Positions 6,117 to 14,408 of a stretch of 21,745 bases of DNA are shown here, piece by piece (within the stretch, counting starts at the first letter, position 1; each line of letters starts with the position of its first letter). The stretch is from a virus. Where the stretch lies: IMG/VR virus record IMGVR_UViG_3300031565_000437, positions 1 to 21,745 of that record. The stretch is one strand, 5' to 3'. The notes under the pieces were generated by a model. It saw only the letters and a program-made list of their open reading frames with translations. It did not search any database and was not told where the DNA came from. Position numbers and translations under genes: made by a program.

Positions 6117-9100
6117 ATGGCAATCGATGTAATTAAAACAAACGGTAACGTAATGCTGGTATCACCAAACAGTGTGAATATTAATACTGATATGGTTAAT
6201 GGTGTCCCACAATACGAAAACATGTATATATTTGCTGAATTAACAGCACAAAGTAAGGGAAGAACCATTATCATTAATAGTGACGCACAAACCACAACTT
6301 CAAAAAAAGTAAATTTCATCGGAAATGACCAGAACAACAATGTTGATAACCCAAACTATTTGAATTTTACAACAAATTATTATGATGGGAGTACTGGTGA
6401 GAATACACATTATGAGGGTTTTGGAATTAACAATATTAAAATCGTAATTAATTCATCATTTATTCCACAAGTGAGCATTCAATTTGTTGATGTCAGAGGT
6501 TTGGCGTTTTTTAATCAAACCGAATCACCATATAGAATTTTATTTGACTTCCCACCACCAATATTCACTTTAACAGTAAAAGGGTATTATGGCAAACCAA
6601 TAACATATAGATTACATCTTGTTAAATACACATCAGAATTTAGTTCAGCAAATGGTAATTTTATAATCGATGCTCAGTTTGTTGCAATGACATTTGCGCC
6701 ATTGTCAGACATATTATTTAGATATATAGTGAATACTCCATTGATTGATGATGCAGCATCGATGACACCAAAACCTAACGTTCCACCTAAGAATACCTAT
6801 GAATTGATTCTGAAACTAAAGAATCTATATAAGGAAATTGCAAAAAAATTAGAAACTGATGAGGAAAATATTGAATATAAGGACATAAATGATGATGTTA
6901 AAAAGATTGATGCCATTAATGAAATATTAAATGGTTTTAAGGGTAACGAAGGCTTAAATAAACCCGGAATACCATTAATGGTAATAAGAGCACCATTTGT
7001 GGATGATAGTAGGTATATATTCCCCAAAACAAATTCAATTCCTGATGAACAATTAGAAATAATTGAACACACATCTGCATTCGATACTATAATAGCAAGC
7101 TCACAATCGAGTGGAAGAAAAAGCACACCCAAGCATAGACTATATATTCTTTATCTTGTTGGTGATGGTATTCCGATTCCAGATAACACAAAACCACCAA
7201 CAACCTATACCACACCAAAACCACTATATTGGCAAAATCCAACGCAAAACGATAGTGGATTTAATAAAGCATTAGTTGCATATAAAAAAATGTTACAGGG
7301 TGAAGCTACCACAATAGTCAGTCTTAATTCTAGGGATGATGATATTGCTGACCCGAAATCATTTCTCAATAAATCAAATGTGGTGAATGGTACTTTTGAT
7401 TATAGTAATACTGGTGGAACTAAATATTATGGACTGGATATCACCACTTTTTATCATAAAATATATCAGAAAAAAGCTGAATTAGAAAAAGACAGAACTC
7501 AACTTGCAATAGATATTATAACCAAAATCAACAACATGGTACAGGAAAAACTAGGAATGATACCATCAATATATAATATTTTTGATATTATTCTGAGTGA
7601 TGTTGATAAATTCTTTAACAAATTAAAATCGGTATCATATGAAGCCTATAAATCACACAATAATATAGATGCGAATAAAAGACTTATTCTTGGTGACGGT
7701 GGTTATGCTGAGAATAAAAATCTCGAAGTATATTCATTCCCGTTGATTATTAATAAGGGACTTGATGGTAGAGAAGAACGAATTGCTCCGGTTGAATTAA
7801 GAAGAAAAATTCCTTTTCCTGAAATAGACCTTTGTACCGATTTCATTGATACGTTTCTGGCTCAAAGAAGATTGGAAAAGGAGTATAATTTAAAGGATGA
7901 CCAAGCCGATGATGGTACTTATAAATGGATACCGATATCGCCATTCGACTCAACAATTGGTGGTGCTTCACCTCAAAGTCCATATTTGGGTCTTAGTGAT
8001 GATGTACGAACAGAAACACTTAAAATACTTTTAAATCGTTTCTATATGCTAACACAAGGTACATTACCGGAAGCGTTTTATGCGGAACCAACAGATGATA
8101 GAAAAAAGGATAAGGCAAATATTATTATTAATGATGCCTATGTGGAACTATATGGAAAAGCAGAAGCAATTAACTTGAATTCGGCAATATTCTCAGAAAA
8201 AACTAGAATGGCAATTGAGGTTATGGCAAATCAATATAACAGAACTAAATTAGAAAGATTCTATGAAGACATTAAAAAAGTTAGTTTCACATATGCCACT
8301 GGAAACACTGGTCCACCAGCAACATCCAATATATATAGTTTCCCGACAAACGACCCAAAATACTTATTAATTAATCCTTCATTTACTTCAGAAGGAAGAG
8401 TCTATACTAATAAAACTAATGAGGGATTTGAAGGGATTGAATTTATAGATGGTACTGTCGAGGTTCAAGAACTCAATGAGAAATCAAAAAATCTCATTGA
8501 TGGCTTCTTTGAGAATACTGAAAATAAAAGATTATTTGGTGGAGACCCTGCTGAACACTTTTTTGAATTCACGAAACAAAATTTATTGTATATAAGAGAC
8601 AAAATCGGTAATAAAAGAGTAACAGATTATATTAGTGAAATTCCACTTCGTACCAGATTTCTTAGTGATGCAACTTATTATCCCGCTACTGGACAACGTG
8701 ACAGAAATTTTCCGGGTAGTGGTAATGACGATGCCGAAAGACAAGAAATTGCTTATCAAGAAGGAAATAATTCATTTACATATTTAGGTAGTAATGAGGG
8801 TAGACTTTTGGATAGAAGTAGAGACATTGCTCAAGTTTGGTCTGATGTTTTGGGAAATTATGATACCGAAATTATAGACACAATAACTGGTGAAACTACG
8901 GATGATAGGAGAATAAGTTCAATATTAATACTTTCGAATTTCGGATATACAGTAAGTCCATTCAATAAATATCCAAACTCATTAAATTCAATTGTTTTTG
9001 ATACACCAGCAGCTATTGAAATCCCAGCATATTATACACCATATCTAGGCGCATTACTTAATGCTATTGAAAATGATTGGGTTGATGGTAGTACGGGTAT

Positions 9101-11498
9101 TTTAGAATATTTCATTAATGGTCCGGGTAAAAATCTACCAAATCGTGGTTTTTATATTTTAGCTGATTTACATGATATAGAACTTTATTTATCGGAAAAA
9201 GATAAACAGGAATTAAGAAATACGTATAATAGTTATATGAAAAGGTTTCATGATGAAATTCGTTCGCAAATTGGTGAATTATATATAAGTGTTCATACTA
9301 ACACTGGTCTTAATTTCAACTCTCCCGGTTATACCCCAACACTGGCTCAGAAAAAGATGGACCTATATAGGTATTTTCTTGATGATAATGCCAATCTTGG
9401 AAGAGTGGAAAAAAATATCGACCCAAGTGGGGGTAAGGGACAATATTTTAGCACTATATTAAAAAATCTTATTATTAGGAAAAACCTACTTAATTATAGT
9501 CAATTAACATTCGAAATGCCTCAAACTGGTGAGGTGTTGTTTCAAAATTCTGGATATACGTCACTTAAGGAATTAAATACGAATGGTATTGGAACACTTA
9601 GCAGTGGTGCTACGAAAACAATTAACGATAGTTATTTCACATCGTTATTTACAACCCTTGCTAAACTCGTTGTTGAGAAAAGGGCTGAAATTAATGATGA
9701 GAAAGAGGAACAAGATAAAAGTAAAGGGGATTCTGATATTATGAATCAACTATATTATTCGTTTAAGAATATAAACGATAAATGGTTAACCGGAACAGCA
9801 GTTAATAATAAGAAGGGGTTTCCTTTTAACCCTGATGGTAAAAGAATGATTGATTTATTTTCTTTTGTTGACAGAGGAATGAATCCAATTGGTGAAACCA
9901 TATTAAATGCTGAGATTCTAACCGAAATGATGAATGACCCAAATATTAGTTTATTTACGGTACTATCGCAATTATTGTCATTAAATGGTTTTGAGTTCTT
10001 TCCTCTTCAGAATTTTTTAAATTTTAAAGATGAAAATTCATGGAAAGAATCATTTGAAATATATAATGGTCCTATTGGTCAAGATGAAAATACGTTCTTT
10101 GTTTGTATGTACATCGGTGGTTCTGCAAGTTATCCATCTGTAGAAGGGAACGGTTTTCAGAATGATGGTATTATTGATATCACAGAACCCGGAGTGAAGG
10201 GTTTTGAAAAAAATACCAGTGGTTCACAATATGAGGAAAATCAGAATCAAGAAAAAAACACCAATTTTCCTTGGCGTGAAGTCCGAGCATTTAGAGTTAG
10301 ATTCGGAGAACAAAATCAATCAATGTTTACTGACATGAAAATCGATAGTAAAGAATATCCAGAAACCAATGAAAGTATTCAGATTTTATCAAGATTAGCT
10401 GGTGATAATAATCCCGATGCTGGTATACCTAAAGGACAAAACCTTTACAACTTATATGAAAATAGGTCATATAAGGCAACGATTACTGGCTTCGGAAATG
10501 CCATGATTCAACCAACCCAATATTTTCAGTTGGAGAACATTCCTATGTTCAATGGAGCATACATTATTCTGACAGTAGAACACAATATCACTGCAAATAA
10601 AATGACTACGAGTTTCAGTGGTACGAAACTATTAAAGTACCCTATGCCAAGAGTATTAACTCCTGTTGCATTTATGAATTATGATGGTCAATCAATTGGT
10701 GATTATACCAGACAAGCACTTACTTTAGGAACACAGTTAACTAGTATGGAACCAGATAGAGTTGGTAACCGTAAAGATAAGGGTGGGTTAGATGGTGTGT
10801 TTGGTGTTGATGTTTCTCACCATAACGGTGTTGCTGACTGGAAAAAAGCTAAAGCTGATAGAGTTGAATTTGCATTTATTAAACTCACACAAGGAGATAG
10901 TTTTTATAGTGGTTCTGTACCCAATTATGATATCGATAAGCAAATTAATGATGCAATTGATAATAAGGTAGAGGTTGGGTATTATCATTTCGCTGAATGG
11001 GGGAACACATCTGACCCTGAAGTTGATGGTGTGACTCAAGCCAACAATTTTATTAGCAGATTAAGTGAAGTGCCGAAATCTAAATTTCCTGCCGTTCTGG
11101 ATGTCGAAGGTGGTTGGGCTTGGGCTGCTAAACGAGGTGTACCGTATAGGTGGAGTAATAAAACAACGGACCTCAATATAATGATTCAATCATTTATTAA
11201 CACAATGGCTGATGTGGGATATGAGACAATGATTTATTCTCGTAAAGGATTCATGGAAGAACAGCAAATCACTGGTTTCGGTAAACAAGCGTTATGGTTG
11301 CCTCATTGGTTTGATTTACGTGGAAAAAACAACCCAGAAAGAGACGAACCGCCAGTTCCAAAAGATTGGTTTGATTGGGATGTATGGCAATTCAGCGCAC
11401 AGGGTATTGTTGATGGAATACAACCCGCTCAACAAGAAGGTGCTGAAGGTGTTGATTTAAATGTGATGAGGAAACGTTTTTTTAGGAAATACACTTAA
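6117..11498 (+). CDS. Giant baseplate hub-like protein fused to a C-terminal GH25 muramidase
   Basis: The 1793-aa protein has three recognisable parts. The N-terminus (about 1-210) is beta-rich and includes FGINNIKIVINSSFIPQVSIQF and FTLTVKGYYGKPITYRLHL, typical of tail-hub (gp27-type) domains. Residues about 1395-1525 return to hub-like sequence (ATITGFGNAMIQPTQYFQL, NIPMFNGAYIILTVEHNI), like the end of such hubs. Residues about 1559-1793 are a GH25 lysozyme: DVSHHNG (Asp1565), FAFIKLTQG, GYYHFA, LDVEGG (Asp1662, Glu1664) and a final VDLNVM; the catalytic acids are present. The roughly 1100-residue middle is unassigned. It probably sits at the tail tip and cuts peptidoglycan during DNA entry. 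It is inverted relative to the head genes and its stop overlaps the convergent gene by 4 bp. ATG 6117 fits the motif spacing. Confidence 0.87.
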   Translation: MAIDVIKTNGNVMLVSPNSVNINTDMVNGVPQYENMYIFAELTAQSKGRTIIINSDAQTTTSKKVNFIGNDQNNNVDNPNYLNFTTNYYDGSTGENTHYEGFGINNIKIVINSSFIPQVSIQFVDVRGLAFFNQTESPYRILFDFPPPIFTLTVKGYYGKPITYRLHLVKYTSEFSSANGNFIIDAQFVAMTFAPLSDILFRYIVNTPLIDDAASMTPKPNVPPKNTYELILKLKNLYKEIAKKLETDEENIEYKDINDDVKKIDAINEILNGFKGNEGLNKPGIPLMVIRAPFVDDSRYIFPKTNSIPDEQLEIIEHTSAFDTIIASSQSSGRKSTPKHRLYILYLVGDGIPIPDNTKPPTTYTTPKPLYWQNPTQNDSGFNKALVAYKKMLQGEATTIVSLNSRDDDIADPKSFLNKSNVVNGTFDYSNTGGTKYYGLDITTFYHKIYQKKAELEKDRTQLAIDIITKINNMVQEKLGMIPSIYNIFDIILSDVDKFFNKLKSVSYEAYKSHNNIDANKRLILGDGGYAENKNLEVYSFPLIINKGLDGREERIAPVELRRKIPFPEIDLCTDFIDTFLAQRRLEKEYNLKDDQADDGTYKWIPISPFDSTIGGASPQSPYLGLSDDVRTETLKILLNRFYMLTQGTLPEAFYAEPTDDRKKDKANIIINDAYVELYGKAEAINLNSAIFSEKTRMAIEVMANQYNRTKLERFYEDIKKVSFTYATGNTGPPATSNIYSFPTNDPKYLLINPSFTSEGRVYTNKTNEGFEGIEFIDGTVEVQELNEKSKNLIDGFFENTENKRLFGGDPAEHFFEFTKQNLLYIRDKIGNKRVTDYISEIPLRTRFLSDATYYPATGQRDRNFPGSGNDDAERQEIAYQEGNNSFTYLGSNEGRLLDRSRDIAQVWSDVLGNYDTEIIDTITGETTDDRRISSILILSNFGYTVSPFNKYPNSLNSIVFDTPAAIEIPAYYTPYLGALLNAIENDWVDGSTGILEYFINGPGKNLPNRGFYILADLHDIELYLSEKDKQELRNTYNSYMKRFHDEIRSQIGELYISVHTNTGLNFNSPGYTPTLAQKKMDLYRYFLDDNANLGRVEKNIDPSGGKGQYFSTILKNLIIRKNLLNYSQLTFEMPQTGEVLFQNSGYTSLKELNTNGIGTLSSGATKTINDSYFTSLFTTLAKLVVEKRAEINDEKEEQDKSKGDSDIMNQLYYSFKNINDKWLTGTAVNNKKGFPFNPDGKRMIDLFSFVDRGMNPIGETILNAEILTEMMNDPNISLFTVLSQLLSLNGFEFFPLQNFLNFKDENSWKESFEIYNGPIGQDENTFFVCMYIGGSASYPSVEGNGFQNDGIIDITEPGVKGFEKNTSGSQYEENQNQEKNTNFPWREVRAFRVRFGEQNQSMFTDMKIDSKEYPETNESIQILSRLAGDNNPDAGIPKGQNLYNLYENRSYKATITGFGNAMIQPTQYFQLENIPMFNGAYIILTVEHNITANKMTTSFSGTKLLKYPMPRVLTPVAFMNYDGQSIGDYTRQALTLGTQLTSMEPDRVGNRKDKGGLDGVFGVDVSHHNGVADWKKAKADRVEFAFIKLTQGDSFYSGSVPNYDIDKQINDAIDNKVEVGYYHFAEWGNTSDPEVDGVTQANNFISRLSEVPKSKFPAVLDVEGGWAWAAKRGVPYRWSNKTTDLNIMIQSFINTMADVGYETMIYSRKGFMEEQQITGFGKQALWLPHWFDLRGKNNPERDEPPVPKDWFDWDVWQFSAQGIVDGIQPAQQEGAEGVDLNVMRKRFFRKYT

Positions 11499-12271
11499 AG
11501 CAATTCCTTTTTGAGTTCGTGAAGTCCGATAATGTTGTCGTCAACATTCTTTTTATCATAAACCATTTCCTTGATTTTCTGAATGGCTTTGGTGATATTA
11601 TCATTGGTGTTGTCTTTTTCGATACCTTCTAAAATCACGAGATTTTCGTTTTTCATGGTTTCGAGAAGACTTTCTTTTTCTTTATCGTTTGATTTAATAA
11701 GTATCTTAAGTAAATCAGTATCACTTTCACTAAGGTCACCATATTTCTCATTAAATTTACCGACTGCGATTTCAAGAACGCTTTCATTAATAGGTTCAAC
11801 ATCAACGTTCTCAATTAACGATTTTTTCGGAGTTCTCACATGTTCCAATACTAATACAAGTGCTTCATGCATTTTATCAATATCCTTTTTCAGATGATTC
11901 TCATGTGTTTCGTGAATTAACGTATCAATAGCTTGATAAAGATTTACCTTATCATTATTAGGGAGAATGTCTTCTGTTACGAATTGTATTAGTTTTTCAC
12001 GTTCAGCATCAATTTCTTCAATTGTGAATACTTCAAACAAATCAATTTGCTCATCAATATATTCTTTTGCTAGAACTTCACTTTCAATAATCTTACTTTC
12101 AATACTATTGAAAACATTGAATTCCATTTGCAGATATGGTGAATTTTTCACTACATCGAGAAAATTAGTGGTGATTTTCTTCGATTCTTCAATTAAGTTA
12201 CCGTTGAAGTAGGCATCCTTTAGTTTGGTTGAAACCAATAAATTAACAATTCCTATGTTGAAGTTTTCCAT
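11495..12271 (-). CDS. 258-aa acidic helical protein; prohead-core candidate by position
   Basis: The product is almost entirely predicted helix, acidic, with no membrane span or signal peptide and no Cys. I do not recognise a domain. It lies directly after the portal gene, where T4 has the small prohead core genes 67 and 68, and contains possible gp21-type cleavage sites (SLIEN near 151 and PINES near 160, LLET near 202). It also has a family-neutral C-terminus, GLHELKKELL. A prohead-core role is therefore inferred from position and composition, not homology. Its TAA stop interlocks with the plus-strand hub stop: TTAA at 11495-11498 ends both genes. An exact promoter motif lies 20 nt before the ATG. 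Confidence 0.82.
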   Translation of the reverse strand: MENFNIGIVNLLVSTKLKDAYFNGNLIEESKKITTNFLDVVKNSPYLQMEFNVFNSIESKIIESEVLAKEYIDEQIDLFEVFTIEEIDAEREKLIQFVTEDILPNNDKVNLYQAIDTLIHETHENHLKKDIDKMHEALVLVLEHVRTPKKSLIENVDVEPINESVLEIAVGKFNEKYGDLSESDTDLLKILIKSNDKEKESLLETMKNENLVILEGIEKDNTNDNITKAIQKIKEMVYDKKNVDDNIIGLHELKKELL

Positions 12272-12291
12272 AATGATTAACTCAATTTAAA

Positions 12292-12300
12292 TATAAATAC
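12292..12300 (-). promoter_or_regulatory. Late-promoter candidate GTATTTATA for the 258-aa gene
   Basis: An exact GTATTTATA in gene orientation, 20 nt before the ATG at 12271 and 42 bp after the portal stop. Confidence 0.6.
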
Positions 12301-12342
12301 TATAATTACCTATAAACGCTTGACAATAATAATGCACGTTAA

Positions 12343-14337
12343 TTAATCATCCACGTTCAAATCCTCAATATTCTCAATTTCAATATCTTGAATATCTTCA
12401 TTTTTTTGTGGACTATTAATGCTTTCAGTGCTTTCCAATAGCTTCTCTATCTCATTTACCATGTTTAGTGCTGTTTTATTCAGATTATCATTTTTATTAT
12501 TGTTTTCCTGAATAATCTCTTTCTGTCTGGTTTTCTTCTTAGTACCTGTTTCTTGTGTACTACCATAAACCAGTTTTTCAACGAGGTTGACATATTCTTC
12601 TTCTGTCATTTTACTTTCCATCATTGGGGGAGCAGCACCGCCACCAAGTGGCGCACCACCTAAGTCACCACCTAAGTCACCACCGGGAGCACCCGGAGCA
12701 CCGCCCATCGGAAGCGCACCCATGTCACCACCCGGCAAACCACCTTCTGGTGGCATTCCACCTTCGGTTTCACCTGTCATAGCAGCCATATCTTCAATTG
12801 GTTCACCGAATCTCTTATCAATGTCAACAAATAAGCCAGATTTCTTAATTGTAACCGGAGCATCAGCAAGTTCTTGCATAACAACCTTCTCCATTTTCTG
12901 TTGTTTCAGGTCATCAACAATTTCTTTGTCGCTCATATTGAAAATCAGGCGTTTTGCAGTTGTATGTGACATTGCAGCCACACCACCTTCAGCACGTGTT
13001 AATTCAGTATAGGTCTGAGCCTTATCTCTTAGCAATTCAGACTTCAATAATTCTTGCTGTGTTGAAGGATTAGTAAGGGTTAACATAAAACCATTTAAAT
13101 CTTCACCACTATAACCCAATAAATAAAGATGAATCATTGCCATCTTATTGAGTTCTTGAATCATTGCTTGTTGAATACGATTTACTTTCTTTGCAAACCT
13201 AATATCGTATTGCGCCATATTTTTTCCACCACCACTTGCGTCTTGGAAACTAAGGAATGGCTTCGGAACACCGAGACCAGTAAATAAATTGTCTCTGAGG
13301 TATTCAATATCTTGAATCTGGTCTAAGTTCTGAGCACCGGGAAGTGTCTCGATTCCTGTCTGTGTATTTGCATTTCTTACCGGAAGGAAATAATCTTCAT
13401 CATTCCCCAGAATATTGAATCTGTAGTCGATTTGACCATCATTTGGAGCAACACTTGCTGTTTTTTTGAACGTAGTCGCAACTTTGTAGATGTATTCTTC
13501 AATATCGTCTTCATCAATGTTTCCAACATCGATTTTAAACACTTTTTTCTCACCAGCACGAATAATTCTGTAGGTAAGCATAGCATCTTCTGCCATAACA
13601 AGCTGACGGAATACCCTACGGACCTTATTTAAGATTGATGAACCATAAGGTAGGTATTTATCGTCTCCAAGAAGTCTAAAGTGAGCGATTTCAAATACAT
13701 TGAATTCATCACCAGTCATTCTTTCCTTGAATTTCACCAATGGTTTACCGTTTTGAATTCTTTCGAATCTCTCAATTTCGTAATTCACGAGTTGTTTCAC
13801 GTGCGTAATACCCTTTTTTCGTTCACCATAGAGTAGAACGAAATTATCACCATATTTACAAACATTTCTCACCCAAAACGGTAGGTTCACATTCACGTTT
13901 ACAATATCGTAGAAAAATTCCTCTAATAATATCTTAATTCTTTCTTTGTTGGAGAAAATATTGAGCATTTTACCATTTAAACCAATAGTTGTGGCTTCTT
14001 CCATGAATAAATCCAATGCGCTACTAATAATTGGATAATATTCCATGCCCTCATAGTCGATATATGCGGGAAGTCTGGCTGCTTCATATTGTAGTGCTTT
14101 CTGGAACCCCCTATCGGTAGTACGGAAGAATTTATTTTGAAGTTCACGCTTCTGTTCAATCTCCAAACCTTTTTGATGAACTTCTTCAGGAGTCCTACCC
14201 CTAATAACAATTTTTGATTTTTCTGGTGTTGCTACAGGCGCAACAGATGTTGAATCTTGCATCCCAAACCCACCAATATTTAACATGGCACTGAGTTCTT
14301 GGTATATTGTGCCTTTTTTCTTTTCTTCGCCAGCCAT
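12343..14337 (-). CDS. 20: Portal vertex protein, T4 gp20-like, with Gly/Pro/Met-rich C-terminal extension
   Basis: The 664-aa protein would form the dodecameric ring that starts head assembly and through which DNA passes. The core (about 50-510) carries segments typical of T4 portals: YLPYGSSILNKVRRVFRQL (228-246), AEDAMLTYRIIRAGEKKVF (249-267), TGIETLPGAQNLDQIQDIEYL (327-347) and FTGLGVPKPFLSF (352-364). T4 gp20 is 524 aa; the extra length is mainly a C-terminal tail with a Gly/Pro/Met-rich stretch (525-572), a short helix (577-592) and an acidic Asn/Glu-rich end. The tail may link the portal to the core or the terminase, which is inference. ATG at 14337 is preceded by two promoter-motif copies. 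Confidence 0.94.
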   Translation of the reverse strand: MAGEEKKKGTIYQELSAMLNIGGFGMQDSTSVAPVATPEKSKIVIRGRTPEEVHQKGLEIEQKRELQNKFFRTTDRGFQKALQYEAARLPAYIDYEGMEYYPIISSALDLFMEEATTIGLNGKMLNIFSNKERIKILLEEFFYDIVNVNVNLPFWVRNVCKYGDNFVLLYGERKKGITHVKQLVNYEIERFERIQNGKPLVKFKERMTGDEFNVFEIAHFRLLGDDKYLPYGSSILNKVRRVFRQLVMAEDAMLTYRIIRAGEKKVFKIDVGNIDEDDIEEYIYKVATTFKKTASVAPNDGQIDYRFNILGNDEDYFLPVRNANTQTGIETLPGAQNLDQIQDIEYLRDNLFTGLGVPKPFLSFQDASGGGKNMAQYDIRFAKKVNRIQQAMIQELNKMAMIHLYLLGYSGEDLNGFMLTLTNPSTQQELLKSELLRDKAQTYTELTRAEGGVAAMSHTTAKRLIFNMSDKEIVDDLKQQKMEKVVMQELADAPVTIKKSGLFVDIDKRFGEPIEDMAAMTGETEGGMPPEGGLPGGDMGALPMGGAPGAPGGDLGGDLGGAPLGGGAAPPMMESKMTEEEYVNLVEKLVYGSTQETGTKKKTRQKEIIQENNNKNDNLNKTALNMVNEIEKLLESTESINSPQKNEDIQDIEIENIEDLNVDD

Positions 14338-14360
14338 TATTATAATTTTTTATAGTTTTT

Positions 14361-14369
14361 TATAAATAC
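14361..14369 (-). promoter_or_regulatory. Late-promoter candidate GTATTTATA, proximal copy before the portal gene
   Basis: An exact GTATTTATA in gene orientation, 23 nt before the portal ATG at 14337. A second copy lies 36 bp further upstream. Confidence 0.58.
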
Positions 14370-14396
14370 TCTGAAATTTTGAAAAAGTCAGTTATT

Positions 14397-14405
14397 TATA
14401 AATAC
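14397..14405 (-). promoter_or_regulatory. Distal GTATTTATA copy before the portal gene, within a dyad
   Basis: An exact GTATTTATA in gene orientation, 3 nt past the terminase stop. It lies in TATTTATAAATA (14393-14404), so this site also contains TATAAATA, the T4 late-promoter sequence, in the gene's own direction. Confidence 0.5.
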
Positions 14406-14408
14406 ATT

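Noticed and set aside
12587-13012. 141-codon plus-strand frame antisense to the portal tail
   Set aside because: Pro/Ser-rich shadow of the Gly-rich portal linker.
13654-13662. GTATTTATC on the plus strand inside the portal gene
   Set aside because: One mismatch, antisense and intragenic; no gene start follows.
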